This document shows positions 1 through 10,100 of a DNA stretch of 20,515 bases, piece by piece. Numbering within the stretch: the stretch's first letter is position 1; the number at the start of each line of letters is the position of its first letter. This stretch comes from Silene noctiflora. Lineage: Eukaryota; Streptophyta; Magnoliopsida; Caryophyllales; Caryophyllaceae. The stretch is taken from contig VHZZ01007589.1 in the NCBI GenBank assembly GCA_009801015.1, positions 42,512 to 63,026 of the forward strand, in the 5' to 3' direction. The translations under genes were made by a program, and so were the position numbers. The notes below the pieces were generated by a model. It had not been told where the DNA came from, ran no database searches, and saw only the letters and a program-made list of their open reading frames with translations.

Positions 1-1380
1 ACCTATCAATATAGGTTTGGGAAGGATATTTAAACTAGCAAATAAATGCTTCTGAGCTGTCATATGATCTGTAGCTCCAGTGTCTAATATCCATTCTATT
101 TGATTAGATGTATATGAGTTTGAAACCAAATTTGTGGCCAGGATTATACCTGCAAAATTGACTGATGCAGAAGAATAATGCATTGCTCCATCATGATTAT
201 TGGAAAGCGCTTGCATAACTTGCTGATATATGACTTTGACCAAAGCTGGATCCACCTTTGGTTGCTCCTGGCCTTTGCCTGAACTCCCAGCAGCATGTGC
301 TCCTTTGTCAGCTTTCTCACTAGCATAATCAAAAGGAGTGTCATCTTGCATCTCCACAGCATTAGCTGCAAACGTCTGTTCCTGTGAATTTGCTTTCTGA
401 GCATTGGCCTTTCTAGCCAAATAACCTGCATGCAATTCAGGATGTACCACAAAACAAGAATCAGTAGTGTGTCCTCCTTTATTGCAAGATGTGCATCATC
501 TTTCATTGTATTTGGGCCTCTTGTTGCCATTATTGCCATCTTTTCTCCAAACATTCCAAGCTCCCTGCTGTCCCTGATTTCCACCACCTTGATAATTCTG
601 ACTATTACTATTCTTTGCTCCTTGTGACTTCATAGCAGCCAAGGCACTAGAATCTTGTGCAGGCTGCAAGATTTGTGAAATATTTTTCTGGGTTTCAACT
701 TGCTGTAAAATAGAATATGCCTTATTTATGTTAGGCATAGGATCCATAGATAGGATGTTAGTTCTCAGGGTCTCATATGAACTATTCAATCCCATCAGAA
801 AGGTGATTAGCTTCTCCCTGGAGGCAGCTTCCAACAGCTTCTTGAGAATATTGCAGGTACACTTGTCTAGAGCACCGCAATTACAGTCAGGAATTACTTC
901 AATATCATCAATATCATCCCATCGTCTCTTCAAATTAGTGAAATACTCAGCGACAGAGTCATTTTCTTGTGAAATGTTCTTAATCTCCTTCTTCAATTGA
1001 AAAAGTAAGGGTCCATTGGATTGACCATACCTTTCTCGAATCTCCGTCCATAGTAAAACAACCGATTTGGCAGTGATGTAAGCTTCCTTGATTCTTAGCA
1101 TGATTGTGTTAACAATCCAGCAGCGTACCATAGAATCACTCCTAATCCACATCTGCAACCTCGGCGAGTTCGCAGCAGGTTTTGTCACAGTTCCGTCAAC
1201 AAATCCTTGCTTGTTCTTCGATCCGAGTGCAAGAAGTATGCCTCTGCTCCAATGTGCATAATTCTGTCCATTGAAAACAGTTTCCAGCAACTTCATCCTC
1301 GAATAATCCGAAGTAGAAAGAAACAGAGGATCGTCGTAAAAATTATTGTTCGTCGCTATTGAATCTATATAATCCGGCAT
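1..1380 (-). pseudogene. Ty1-copia gag-protease (5' part of pol), interrupted by one stop, truncated by window edge
   Basis: Minus-strand reading frame starting at the ATG at 1378-1380 encodes a copia-type Gag. It has the N-terminal block of this family (a NGQNYAHWSRG-like segment near residues 38-48), then a helical Gag region ending around residue 230, then a Q/N/G-rich linker. A TGA stop at 496-498 interrupts the frame just before a zinc knuckle of the form CX2CX4HX4C (about 454-495). The same frame then stays open to base 1 and contains an aspartic-protease motif, WILDTGATDHMT, at about 61-96. Integrase, reverse transcriptase and RNase H would lie outside the window. Gag would package element RNA and the protease would process the polyprotein. 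Either the stop is a disabling point mutation or a base-call error; otherwise the frame is well preserved, suggesting fairly recent insertion. The family assignment is firm; the sublineage is not determined. Confidence 0.9.
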
Positions 1381-1597
1381 TTTGATTAAAGATTTGAGAA
1401 ATTCGTGTGATTTTAATTGAGATGATCAATTTTATCAAGAATCGAACTAAAATTTGTAGAGAAAATCGAAGAATTTGCGATGAAAATCGAAGAAAATCGC
1501 GAAAACTAATTTTTACGGTTTTTTTGTTTTATCAAACGAAAATAATATGCGGAAGCAAAACAAAATCTAGAAGGTGATAGAGACAGGTATTAAACCT

Positions 1598-1609
1598 GCT
1601 CTGATACCA
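1598..1609 (-). other. Primer binding site of the copia element (initiator tRNA-Met)
   Basis: Read on the minus strand the sequence is TGGTATCAGAGC, complementary to the 3' end of plant initiator methionine tRNA and the usual primer binding site of plant Ty1-copia elements. It directly follows a CA dinucleotide that would end the 5' LTR at 1610, and lies about 220 bases before the Gag ATG, as expected for the untranslated leader. Confidence 0.88.
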
Positions 1610-2042
1610 TGTGAAGACATGGGAGCATGAATGAGCTTACAATAATGGAAGATTTGGACTCCATTGATGAAGATGATTGAGAGAATTACAGAGGTTGTTT
1701 TAGANTTTAACTGGCAATGGATCAATCGAAGAAGATGATGAGTTCTGTTATTTTGGATATTGATGCATTGAAGATTTGAAGCATTTGCCATATTTGGTTG
1801 TTGCGAATATTCATTGCCGTTGACCACCATCGCCGGAGTACGAGGTTTGTCTGATGGCACGGAGTTCGTCTATTCGTCCGATGTTATGGTGCTCGGGTGA
1901 TTGGGAAGGGACGATGAGATGTTTATTTTTTGGGTTTTTCATTTTTTTTTTCTCTTGGTAGGTGTGAGAAATGAGAGGGGTACATTCGGAATAAGGGGGG
2001 AAAATGTGCGGAATTTAGTAAAATGATGTGCGGGATTTAGCA
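1610..2042 (-). mobile_element. 5' LTR of the copia element (outer boundary uncertain)
   Basis: The inner end is set by the CA that abuts the primer binding site at 1609/1610. The outer end cannot be fixed because the second LTR and the other target-site duplication are outside the window; a TG on the minus strand at 2041-2042 is one candidate start. An open frame on the minus strand from 1860 to 1567 falls inside this stretch and crosses the primer binding site. It shows no recognisable domain and is treated as chance. Base 1705 is ambiguous. Confidence 0.45.
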
Positions 2043-2804
2043 AGTCCAAAAATTTAAAGGAAGCAATACCATACACAATCAATCACAAAAGTAACAAAAA
2101 TAATAAACTAAAAAATAGAATAGATATGTATGGCAGTAAAAAAGAGAAAATAAATTTTCTTTTATACAGAATTGAGGTGAACAATTTCACCTCAAATACT
2201 ATCAGCAAAGCAATTGATTACGTTGAAGAGTTGGAATACTATTACAATTCCTATACTCATAAGTTTAGTCAAATTCATATATTAGTGTCCGCCCTTTTAT
2301 CATTTGCCAATATTTAATATTTAATTAGCTGAAATAATTATCCTTAAGTGAGTTTATTAATAAAAATTAAAATAGCGTTTTGAAAAACTTGGACTCTCTG
2401 TAATCGCTCGAAAAAAATTTCATTTATTAATATAGATAGATAGATATTGATTGTCTTACTTTCTTTTTTAGAAAGGATTTAACAAGTAAGTTAAAAATTA
2501 CTAATTTACCACTTTAATTAAGAACAAGAGTGACAATTATAATTTTGATTGGGTGAATATTAGTTAAAAAGTTAGGGGTGTTAAGAGTAGTTTACTAATT
2601 TATCATACTAAATTAAGTAAGGGGTCAATAAAAATGGGATAAATTTTGGAGAAAAGCCGACAATAAAAATGGGATCGAGGGAGTAATATTTTTCAAGAGT
2701 TTTAAGAATTGTAAGTAACTAAGATGAGAAGAGGGTGAATTAGATATAAGTACTTTTTAAATTTTTGACTTAATTAATTTGAGCAAGTCTAATGATAATG
2801 ATAT
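2043..2804. other. AT-rich intergenic DNA with Stowaway-like end
   Basis: No gene is visible. The stretch holds a short perfect palindrome (GAGGTGAA..TTCACCTC, about 2174-2192), a TAGA microsatellite near 2438-2450, and near 2664-2686 an ATGGGATCGAGGGAGTA end typical of Stowaway-like MITEs. I could not find the matching left terminus of that MITE. Confidence 0.4.
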
Positions 2805-3670
2805 GTTAGGTAAGTAAGAGTTAATTAGATTTTACCCCCTTCTGAAATTTACAATTCTAAAATTACTTTTTGTTTTTTCTTTTTTGCTAAACTTACTGCT
2901 TTAAGTTGCATTTTTTCATAAAATTACTTCAAAACTCTAATTTAAGTAACTTAATTCCTCTATTTTCGAACTTATGGTAAAACTATATATACAAATGGAG
3001 GGAGAGTTCAAAATAGAAGAAATCTTCTATCTATATATAAAAGAGAAGTCTCATTGGCTCCCTTATTTCAGGGAAAAATAAAAGGCGGGGAGGCTCCATG
3101 ATTGAATGAGAATTAATTTCATCATTTAACCATTTCTAAAGTAAGATAAAATACTCCGAAAAAAATTGAATAATATCTTTACGGCAATCGTATTGTACTT
3201 ATTACATTTTTCTACCATTGTTCATATTATGTGTCACAACTCACAAGTAAGAAGGGTCTTTTTTTTTTTTTTTTTTTTTATTTGTGACAATAGTTGGCGT
3301 ATATAATATATATCTATATAATACACGTCATATATCCTCACCAAAAAAAAAAAACACATGTCATATATGAATGGACGAAAACGATGGTTAAATTATATAA
3401 CACATCAAAGAATGTATAAAAGAAAAATAGGCTATTTGAAATATAAATAGGTATATATAATAAGAGTATTTAATTATACTAATACAGCACAATTTTTCCC
3501 TAAAACCAACCCGTGCGATTTTGTTGCACGGGTTTAAAGCTAGTAAGTCACTTAAACTAGAGTTTTGAAACAATTTTAAGAAAAATTGCAACTTAAAAAA
3601 GTAATTTTAGTAAAAAAATTTAAAAAATGTGAATTTTGAAAAGGGGTAAAATCTAATTAACGGCAGTAAG
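2805..3670. mobile_element. Foldback (long inverted repeat) element split by a Helitron
   Basis: The left arm (about 2805-2953) and the right arm (about 3544-3670) are imperfect inverted copies. Shared landmarks in the same orientation after reverse-complementing one arm are TTAATTAGATTTTACCCC, TTAAGTTGCA and TTCAAAACTCTA followed by TTTAAGT. Arm length is about 130-150 bases. The loop contains the Helitron described separately. The target-site duplication is not obvious. A 14-base direct repeat, GTAAGTAACTAAGA, lies at 2711-2724 and again at 3666-3679, but it is too long for a normal MITE duplication, so I do not rely on it. Confidence 0.7.
3023..3543 (+). mobile_element. Non-autonomous Helitron, 521 bp
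   Basis: The 5' end begins with TC after an A and reads TCTTCTATCTATATATAAAA, close to the usual plant Helitron start. The 3' end has a perfect 8-bp stem ACCCGTGC/GCACGGGT (3509-3516 with 3526-3533, 9-base loop), a 6-base spacer and CTAG, followed by T. This fits the Helitron rules: 5' TC, 3' hairpin plus CTRR, insertion between A and T, no target duplication. No Rep/helicase coding is present, so it would need an autonomous partner. A poly-T run lies at about 3259-3280. Confidence 0.85.
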
Positions 3671-3673
3671 TAA

Positions 3674-3953
3674 CTAAGAGCAACTCCAGTGGTTACATTT
3701 AGGGACTTGCTTGCAATTATTAAAAATTGTCAAGCACCAATCACCATTGGAGACGAAAAATATGATCCTGCTTGTAGGTCATTGTAGCTCTACCAAACTA
3801 CATGGCTTGACATTTAAATGGAAAAAATAATTAATTAAAAAATAAGAAAATAATTTAAAATATAATATTTATTGTCATGTGGGACATTGTAAGCTAAATG
3901 TATTGTAGTTCACCATTGGAGGACGATGTAGCTCAAAAACTATGTTGCTTAGA
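3674..3953. mobile_element. Probable small MITE (GAGCAACTCC family)
   Basis: The stretch opens with CTAAGAGCAACTCCAGTGG and ends with sequence whose reverse complement is CTAAGCAACATAG. Both halves contain ACCATTGGAG-type segments near 3740 and 3912, and TTGTAGCTC / GATGTAGCTC pairs. This style of end is common in plant MITEs. Target duplications are not clear, so the boundaries are approximate. Confidence 0.4.
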
Positions 3954-3956
3954 AAA

Positions 3957-4704
3957 GTGATGGGAAAAGACAAGCTACAAGTTGCGACTACCACCACACC
4001 AACCAGGCAACCACCACCAAAGTGATGGGAAAACAATGAGATTTCATTACCCTTATTACCCTTCAACCACCTTATTCACCTACCACCACACTTGCGACTA
4101 CCACCACACCAACCACCACCAAAGCACCACTAGGACGCCATCGCCACCACCACCACCACCACGCCGCCGCCGCCACCACCACCATCACCACCTCCACAAC
4201 CACTCCCACCTAAACCACCACCCGCACATCAAAACAAACTACAACCCACCAATCTTCTCCCCAAGTACCTACCCTAAGACTGCAGGCACCCCACTGTCAA
4301 CCCCACTGCCCCAAACCGCCAGAACACCACAAGATCCTAGTGTTTTTGGGGGGGGGGGGGAGGTGGGGAAGGGGATTTATAGGGTAAGGGTGGGTATTTT
4401 TAGGGTGAAGAGTGACGGTTGGGGTGGGATGGGGCGACGACAGCAAGTGGGTGACAGTGTCAGGTGTGGTGACGCGGTGGGGTCCCAGTAGTGGGGTGGG
4501 AAGACGGTGGTTGTAACCATCTTTTATTAGATAAGTGGTTTGTGGCGGTGTGTCTTAGTGGTAGGAGTGAGAGTGGATGAACCATTATTTCCTTTACTTG
4601 ATGCAACCAAACAACTAGTTAAGTTTTAGGTAATCCTTTACCTTTCCCTCTCTTACCCTTTCTGATTTCCTTTCCCTTTTCCCTTTCTCTAACCAAACGC
4701 CCCC
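3957..4704. mobile_element. Tourist-like element copy A, CCA/GGT-rich, left end rearranged
   Basis: The right half (about 4395-4704) is clearly homologous to 16929-17437: both contain TTTTTAGGGTGAAGAGTGA, the AGTAGTGGGGTGGGA stretch and the terminus TCTAACCAAACGCCCCC. The right end is followed by TAA (4705-4707), as for Tourist/PIF-Harbinger-type insertions. The left half is an imperfect CCACCA repeat array with local duplication (TGCGACTACCACCACACCAACCA at about 3984 and 4093). An open frame through this array encodes mostly His, Pro and Arg and is a by-product of the repeat. A G tract lies near 4348-4361. Confidence 0.6.
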
Positions 4705-5394
4705 TAAATGTAAAACAAGGATATTGAACTCGTTCCCCCTATACTCTATTGAAGTATCAATAAGTTTTGGTTGTGACCGTCGTAAGTATATGACCTTCCA
4801 CAAACTCTCTCCCACTTGTTTCCTCACTTGTTCTTCCACTTACACTTTGTGAGAGGTTACAAGCTTGTAACGAAAAATGTTCATCACAAATGAGAATTTA
4901 AGTAGAAGTATAGTCCCATATTTTTTCTCATTAATTGTTTATAAGAAATTAACTCTAGTTACAATTATCCATTTACAATGAGACTATCCCCACAACTCCG
5001 ACTTCTCCCGCGTTTTTCACATATCAGGTTTTTCTCGTTGTCAATCACTTGTGTCAAACTACACAAATTCTCATTCAAGACGGGCGCTATCCGTCATAAG
5101 TTGAAGACGGGTAGTGATCCTCTCACAATATGTAAGTGACATTATCCATGGAATGCTCCATTTCCCCCCACTTGCCCTCTCACTTACCTTATCGTGAGAG
5201 GGACATTATCCGTCTTTAACTTGTAGCGGATAATGTCTGTCACAAGCAAGACGCTTTGGTCAAACTATTATTGTTCATTTACTTCCGACCAAACACGTTA
5301 AATCAACTTACGATCATTGATCAATAATTAGGTCATTTTAACCCATATACAAACCTCAACTAGGTGATTTTTTTACCAAATAAAAAAAATGAAA
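4705..5394. repeat. Intergenic DNA with GACGGATAATGTC-type inverted repeats
   Basis: No gene is seen. From about 5077 to 5260 there are repeated, partly inverted units: GACATTATCCGTCT and CGGATAATGTCTGTCACAAG form an imperfect hairpin at about 5210-5248, and CCTCTCACAATATG / CGTGAGAGGG are also inverted. Repeats of this type are, as I recall, common in Caryophyllales genomes. An inverted CAAATGAGAATTT / AAATTCTCATT pair at about 4888 and 5064 may mark the outer ends of the unit. Confidence 0.5.
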
Positions 5395-5409
5395 ATTTGG
5401 TAAAAAAAT

Positions 5410-5765
5410 ATATGATACGATTTTATTATACGTATACGATGTAGTATATGGTTTTAATTATATGGATTTTCGTATATCCGATACGAATTTTCGTATATAC
5501 GATATGATTTGCATAAAAAAAATGTATCGAATACGTATCAGCAAAATTAAAACCGAATATACAGTTTCTGATATGGTTCCTTTTTAGTAGAAAATATTAA
5601 AATAACATCATAAAACCGCAAAACATTGAGTATATTTGTAAGTTATTACAAATATATTTTTATGTTATTACTCTAAAACTAGTTAATACATTTTTAAGTT
5701 ATTAAGAAAAATCATAAAATCACCGAAATAATGAAATAAGACATAAATGTACATAAATTGAACTT
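5410..5765. mobile_element. Diverged, truncated copy of the GATACGG-rich hAT-like element
   Basis: This segment aligns over most of its length with 6181-6555, the left two thirds of the intact element downstream. Shared landmarks are GATACG.TTTTATTATACGTAT at the start, GATACGAATTT.CG in the middle, AAAATATTAAAATA and TTTTTAAGTT further on. The TGAGCAAAA terminus is missing on the left, and the GATACGG-rich right end is missing too. It is an older, eroded copy. Confidence 0.65.
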
Positions 5766-5789
5766 AAAACTAGGCATGACTACTAATAT

Positions 5790-6060
5790 AGTAGTAATAT
5801 GTTCGATTCAGCACGGGAAGAAGCACTGTTTGGCTGTTAAACGGAGTCTGTTTAGGATGTCTTCGTCTCGCGCGCATGGGTATAGGCTCAGAATGAGCAC
5901 CACTAGCTATTGGAAGAGTGTTCCGAGCAGGAAGGAAATGATCCTTAATTCCAAATGGCAAGGCAAAGAGTCATCGCAATACTTTTGCAAGGCTATTTAA
6001 GCGGTTTTCGGGTGAATATACGGCTCACGATTGGCAGATGCACTTATGTGAAATATAGAC
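5790..6060. other. Higher-GC stretch of unknown origin
   Basis: About 270 bases have clearly higher GC than the flanks and few long A/T runs. Open frames of 63-80 codons exist on both strands (plus 5758-6000, minus 5961-5770), but none shows a motif I recognise. It lies where the right third of the eroded hAT-like copy should be. It could be a captured gene fragment or an organelle-derived insertion; I cannot tell which from sequence alone. Confidence 0.35.
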
Positions 6061-6169
6061 GTCAAAAAGCTGAATTTTTTGGTTCTAAAACTTAATAACA
6101 TTATAACAATATGTAATCTTCGTATCCCAACAATGACTTCAATACATTCGAGTACATAAATAATGCCTA

Positions 6170-6728
6170 GTAGGGCTGAGCAAAATTATACGATACGGTT
6201 TTATTATACGTATCCGATACGCTATACGAATTTAATTATACGGATTTCCGGATATCCGATACGAATTTCCGGATATCCGATACGGTTCTGTAAAAACCGT
6301 ATCGGATAAGGATCGGCAAAATATGAAACCGGATATACGGTATCCGATACGGTTGCCTTTTTTCTAGAATAAAATATTAAAATATATACATAAATCACAA
6401 AATAACCAATATGTTGGTGATTAAACCTTATTAATATTAAACTTTATAAGTTATTTACTCTTATAGTTTTTTTAAAACACTTTTAAGTTGCTAAAAAAAC
6501 CANNACAATCACATATAAAAGAAAAAATATATATTAAATTACATAAGTGAAGCTGAAAACCGGATACCGGATATACGGTTTCCGGATATACGGAAAAACC
6601 GGATATACGGTTTCCGTATATACGGAAAAACCGTATCGGATAAGGATACTAAAAAAGGAGATTTAAAAAACCGGATATCCGATACGGTTTTAGAAACCGT
6701 ATCGGATATCCGGTTTTGCTCACCCCCT
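6170..6728. mobile_element. Non-autonomous hAT-like element, 559 bp, with perfect 8-bp target duplication
   Basis: The element is flanked by identical 8-mers AATGCCTA (6162-6169 and 6729-6736). Its ends are inverted: GTAGGGCTGAGCAAAA on the left, and AGGGGGTGAGCAAAA on the right when reverse-complemented. An 8-bp duplication with ends of this type is the hAT pattern. Both subterminal regions are packed with GATACGG / CCGGATAT motifs in both orientations, many of them palindromic (CCGGATATCCGG-like); such clusters are typical binding sites for hAT transposases. No transposase is encoded. It sits about 290 bases beyond the stop codon of the CofD-like gene, possibly within its 3' UTR or flank. 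Bases 6503-6504 are ambiguous. Confidence 0.88.
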
Positions 6729-6736
6729 AATGCCTA

Positions 6737-7017
6737 CTAGTACTTACCAAGGTTTCATATTTACAGTTAAATGCATGAAATAATAATATTCCATCTTCAC
6801 AAATGCTTTGCAATTGTTGATTGTATATCCAAACAAAGCGACTGCATTTTGAACAATCTTGCGCATGCATTAACAAAGAATAATCGGATAACGACCTAAT
6901 ATTAAAAGATGCATAAAGCAAACTCACTATAGTGGATAGAGATTTGAGTACGACGAACCTAAAGATGTCTAATTCCGAGTCTTAAACGTCAATTCCAATC
7001 TCATTTGAGCAACTTCC
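6737..7017 (-). other. Presumed 3' UTR / 3' flank of the CofD-like gene
   Basis: AT-rich, no further coding block of the family and no canonical AATAAA on the minus strand in this interval; AATATTATTATT at about 6779-6790 is the nearest thing to a near-upstream polyadenylation signal. The hAT-like element begins immediately beyond. Confidence 0.45.
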
Positions 7018-7113
7018 TTAAGATCTTGACAGCAAATTTGCTAGGGTTTGTATCAATGCTTTCGGGTCAAAGGTTATACCAGCCTTGCTATCATGAACAG
7101 AATCAACAATTAC
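7018..7113 (-). CDS. CofD-like gene, exon 13 with stop
   Basis: Acceptor TTTGTAG. It encodes VIVDSVHDSKAGITFDPKAL and a short C-terminus ending LSRS-stop (residues 418-448; TAA at 7018-7020). The protein ends where the family normally ends, so there is no sign of C-terminal truncation. Confidence 0.92.
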   Translation of the reverse strand, partial: VIVDSVHDSKAGITFDPKALIQTLANLLSRS

Positions 7114-10100
7114 CTACAAAGTAGGGAAAATAATTACGCATCTAAATAGTGACCAAAGTCAAGTGTTCAACAATGTCATCAAACCGAGATAATTACGCTA
7201 TGAAAAAGGTAAAGACAAAAGAGTCTTCACCACATCATGAATTCCTTGATTTTTCAAGGCACTTGAATCTACAGTAACTTCACCATTCCTTGGAACTAAA
7301 ATTGCATTGATGTACTCGTTTGGCTGCACATAAAAGAAAGAAAACAAAACTAAAAGTTGTCGGAATTAACTAACAACGTTGCCGAGTTTTACATCAGGTG
7401 CAATTTAAGGAAGAAAAACATAACAGTGAATGAGTGATATAACACATGGCTCACTTACGGGATGGTTAAGACAATTGTTAAAATTGCCATGAGTTCTATT
7501 AAGAGCATCTGTTATTGCAGTTACGAAACATGAAGCAGTGAAGCTGCTAGTTTCTCGATCATGTGTTCCATTCAATAGAAGTATCTGCGAAAGGGATAAA
7601 CTCATACACAAGTCTCAGTTTGATGTTAGCATCAACTGTTAAAGCTATGTTATTCAAACTCGTATACAGCCCCCACAGTGAATAGTAAAAATAACAGTTG
7701 GGCAAATTCATAACTGAACTAAGCACTCAGTAGTTAAATAAGGAAATAAGTAAAGGGTGTGGAAGTACAATTAAAATTCTAGCCAATTTTTTTTTAGATC
7801 GTCCAGTTTAACAAAATAAAGGTACCTTACCACATGACCGTGCAGATATGATCTCCCCAATGCCAATCAGAACCTGGATGAATGAAACAAGTACAAAGAT
7901 AATCAATAGCTAGGTTACCATATTCGCTCAAACCCTCGCGAATGTCAAATCATATTATATATATGTGTGTGTGTATCCATCTCTTAGAGTGTATCACGAA
8001 TCGGATCTGATGTATTCTTACCAAATTAGTTGATCATGAACAGAAGCAATCTGATACGACGCATTCATTTACAAAAACAGTGATAAACATGAACAGGAAC
8101 CTATCTATGCTTCTTTTTCTATACGTGAAGTAGCAGTGTTGATGCACTTTATGACACAATTCCATTATAAATCATCCAGAAACAGCCTATGCGCGTTTTA
8201 ACACATTGGCAAGGCTGTGCACATCTAACACCCTCGCCCCGCCACTGGCAAGTTGCAGGGGCCATTCAGGTATTCAGGTATCTGGGTAATGTAATTGTAG
8301 TGTATGAACTAACTAACATAGTTAGTTAGTCGGTTATAAGTTAGTCATACAATATCGAGGTTTCATATAGTGATACACATCTGGCGAGGGCCATTGAGGT
8401 ACCTAGGTAATGTGTTTGTAGTGATACACATGAAAGTAGATGGTGGAATCCAAAAGGAATGACTTATTCTTAGCTTTCTTCTATTTACTCTTTTTACACT
8501 TGTGATGCTCGGACTCGGATCCTCGATCCGACACGGGTATGGATCCGAGTCTCGGATCCTTGAAATATCAAAATCAAGGACTGAGGTAGGATCCAAGAGT
8601 TCATATTGGACTCGGCAATTTTAAAAAAAAAAACAAAATATTTATATTCATATTTACTGAAATTTTTTGGTAGGTAACACCTCATAATTAGATAACACCT
8701 TCTCCTTTTTTACTATTTCCTATGCAAATATTGGGAAGCCTTAATTTTAATTCCTAGGCTATTCTTCATCTTCTACCTTCTTCTAAAATGAATATTTAAT
8801 TTCTTTTACTATTCCATACTTCAAAGCATCTGTCCATTTTTACTGTATACTCTATTCTCTCATAGGCTATTTTTCATCTTCTACCTTCTTCTAAAATGAA
8901 TATTTAATTTCTTTTACTATTCCATACTTCAAAGCATCCATCCATTTTTACTGTATACTCTATTCTCTATTCTATGCGATTCATCTTCATCTTCATCTTC
9001 ATCTTCTACCGCCCCTGGTTTATGCTTTTGAATCCTATGGAACCAAACAGCAGGATCCGGGTCCGATTCTCGCTACCGGGTTGGACACCAAGATCCAGGT
9101 CCGGATCATCCGGGTCGTGTCCACCGGATCCACATGGGTAAGTGAAGAGTCTGAGCATCACAGTTTTACACGGTATATAAGGTATAAAAAAAGCATTAGA
9201 AAGAGCTCAGAAGTGTCGGAGGACAAGGAGTCCCCGTAACTCCACAAATATAACTTAGACCAACATAGGTAATAATTGGACTCTCCTTAAGACACCAATG
9301 GCTATATGTAGAGGTGAAAATCGGGTCACTCGGGTCGATTACAAGTCAGGTCAGGTCGTATCCGGTTCGTGTTGTGTCGGCCAGTGACGGGTTCGGGTCG
9401 GTTACGGTTACAGTTCGTATCGGGTCATCCAGGTGGTAAGTCGGGTCGGGTCATTGGCGGGTCAGTACCGAGTGATAAGAGGTTATCAGCATATATTTTA
9501 TCTTATGTATTTAGTTTTTGATGGGTAATTTTATGTTTAAACAATGTGTAAGTGTATTAATTGTAGGTTTAAGTGAAAACAATTAAGATGAATGTCAATT
9601 TGATTTTTTTTTACAACATTAATAGGCTATTTCATCATCGCGACATCCATGGGGTTGCGTCAATATCGGATTACGGGTCAGGTTGAGTTTGAAAATAAGG
9701 ATGTTATCGGCTATCAGGTTAGCCCTCTAGGGCCTGGTTTGGGGCGGGCCATGTTGGGTTCCTCGGGTCGGGTCAGCTTTGCTAGTTCTAGCTAACAAGG
9801 TTTTTAGGATCGGGATCCTACTTTGGATCGACGATGGACTTATAGGATCGAATCGAGGATCGTAGGATCCTGCAAATAACTTGGATAAACAAGTTTATGT
9901 AAAAAATATGGTATAAGTTCAGATGTATAATGTTTAAAAGCCTATTTAATAACATGAAAATATTCATAACCATATTATTAAATATTACATACACCTTTAA
10001 TTTAGAGTTGAAGTACAAAGAAACAACAAACTCATAAAATTAGAACACAAATAAGCCTTTTATGATCCCACCATCGATGTTGTAAGATCCTATCTGATCC

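Noticed and set aside
1567..1860. 97-codon minus-strand frame beginning MPSDKPRTPAMV
   Set aside because: It crosses the LTR end and the primer binding site of the copia element and includes an ambiguous base; no domain recognised.
2430..2460. Possible second Helitron 5' end on the minus strand (TCTATCTATCTATATTAATAAA)
   Set aside because: No matching hairpin plus CTRR end was found at lower coordinates; the TAGA microsatellite explains the resemblance.
3982..4491. 169-codon open frame rich in His, Pro and Arg on the plus strand
   Set aside because: It reads straight through an imperfect CCA/CCG repeat array and a G tract inside a Tourist-like element; no domain and no gene structure around it.
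4880..5260. Repeated spaced units suggesting an array
   Set aside because: Units are partly inverted and irregular, with no constant repeat-spacer layout, so not a CRISPR-like array; typical plant dispersed repeat.
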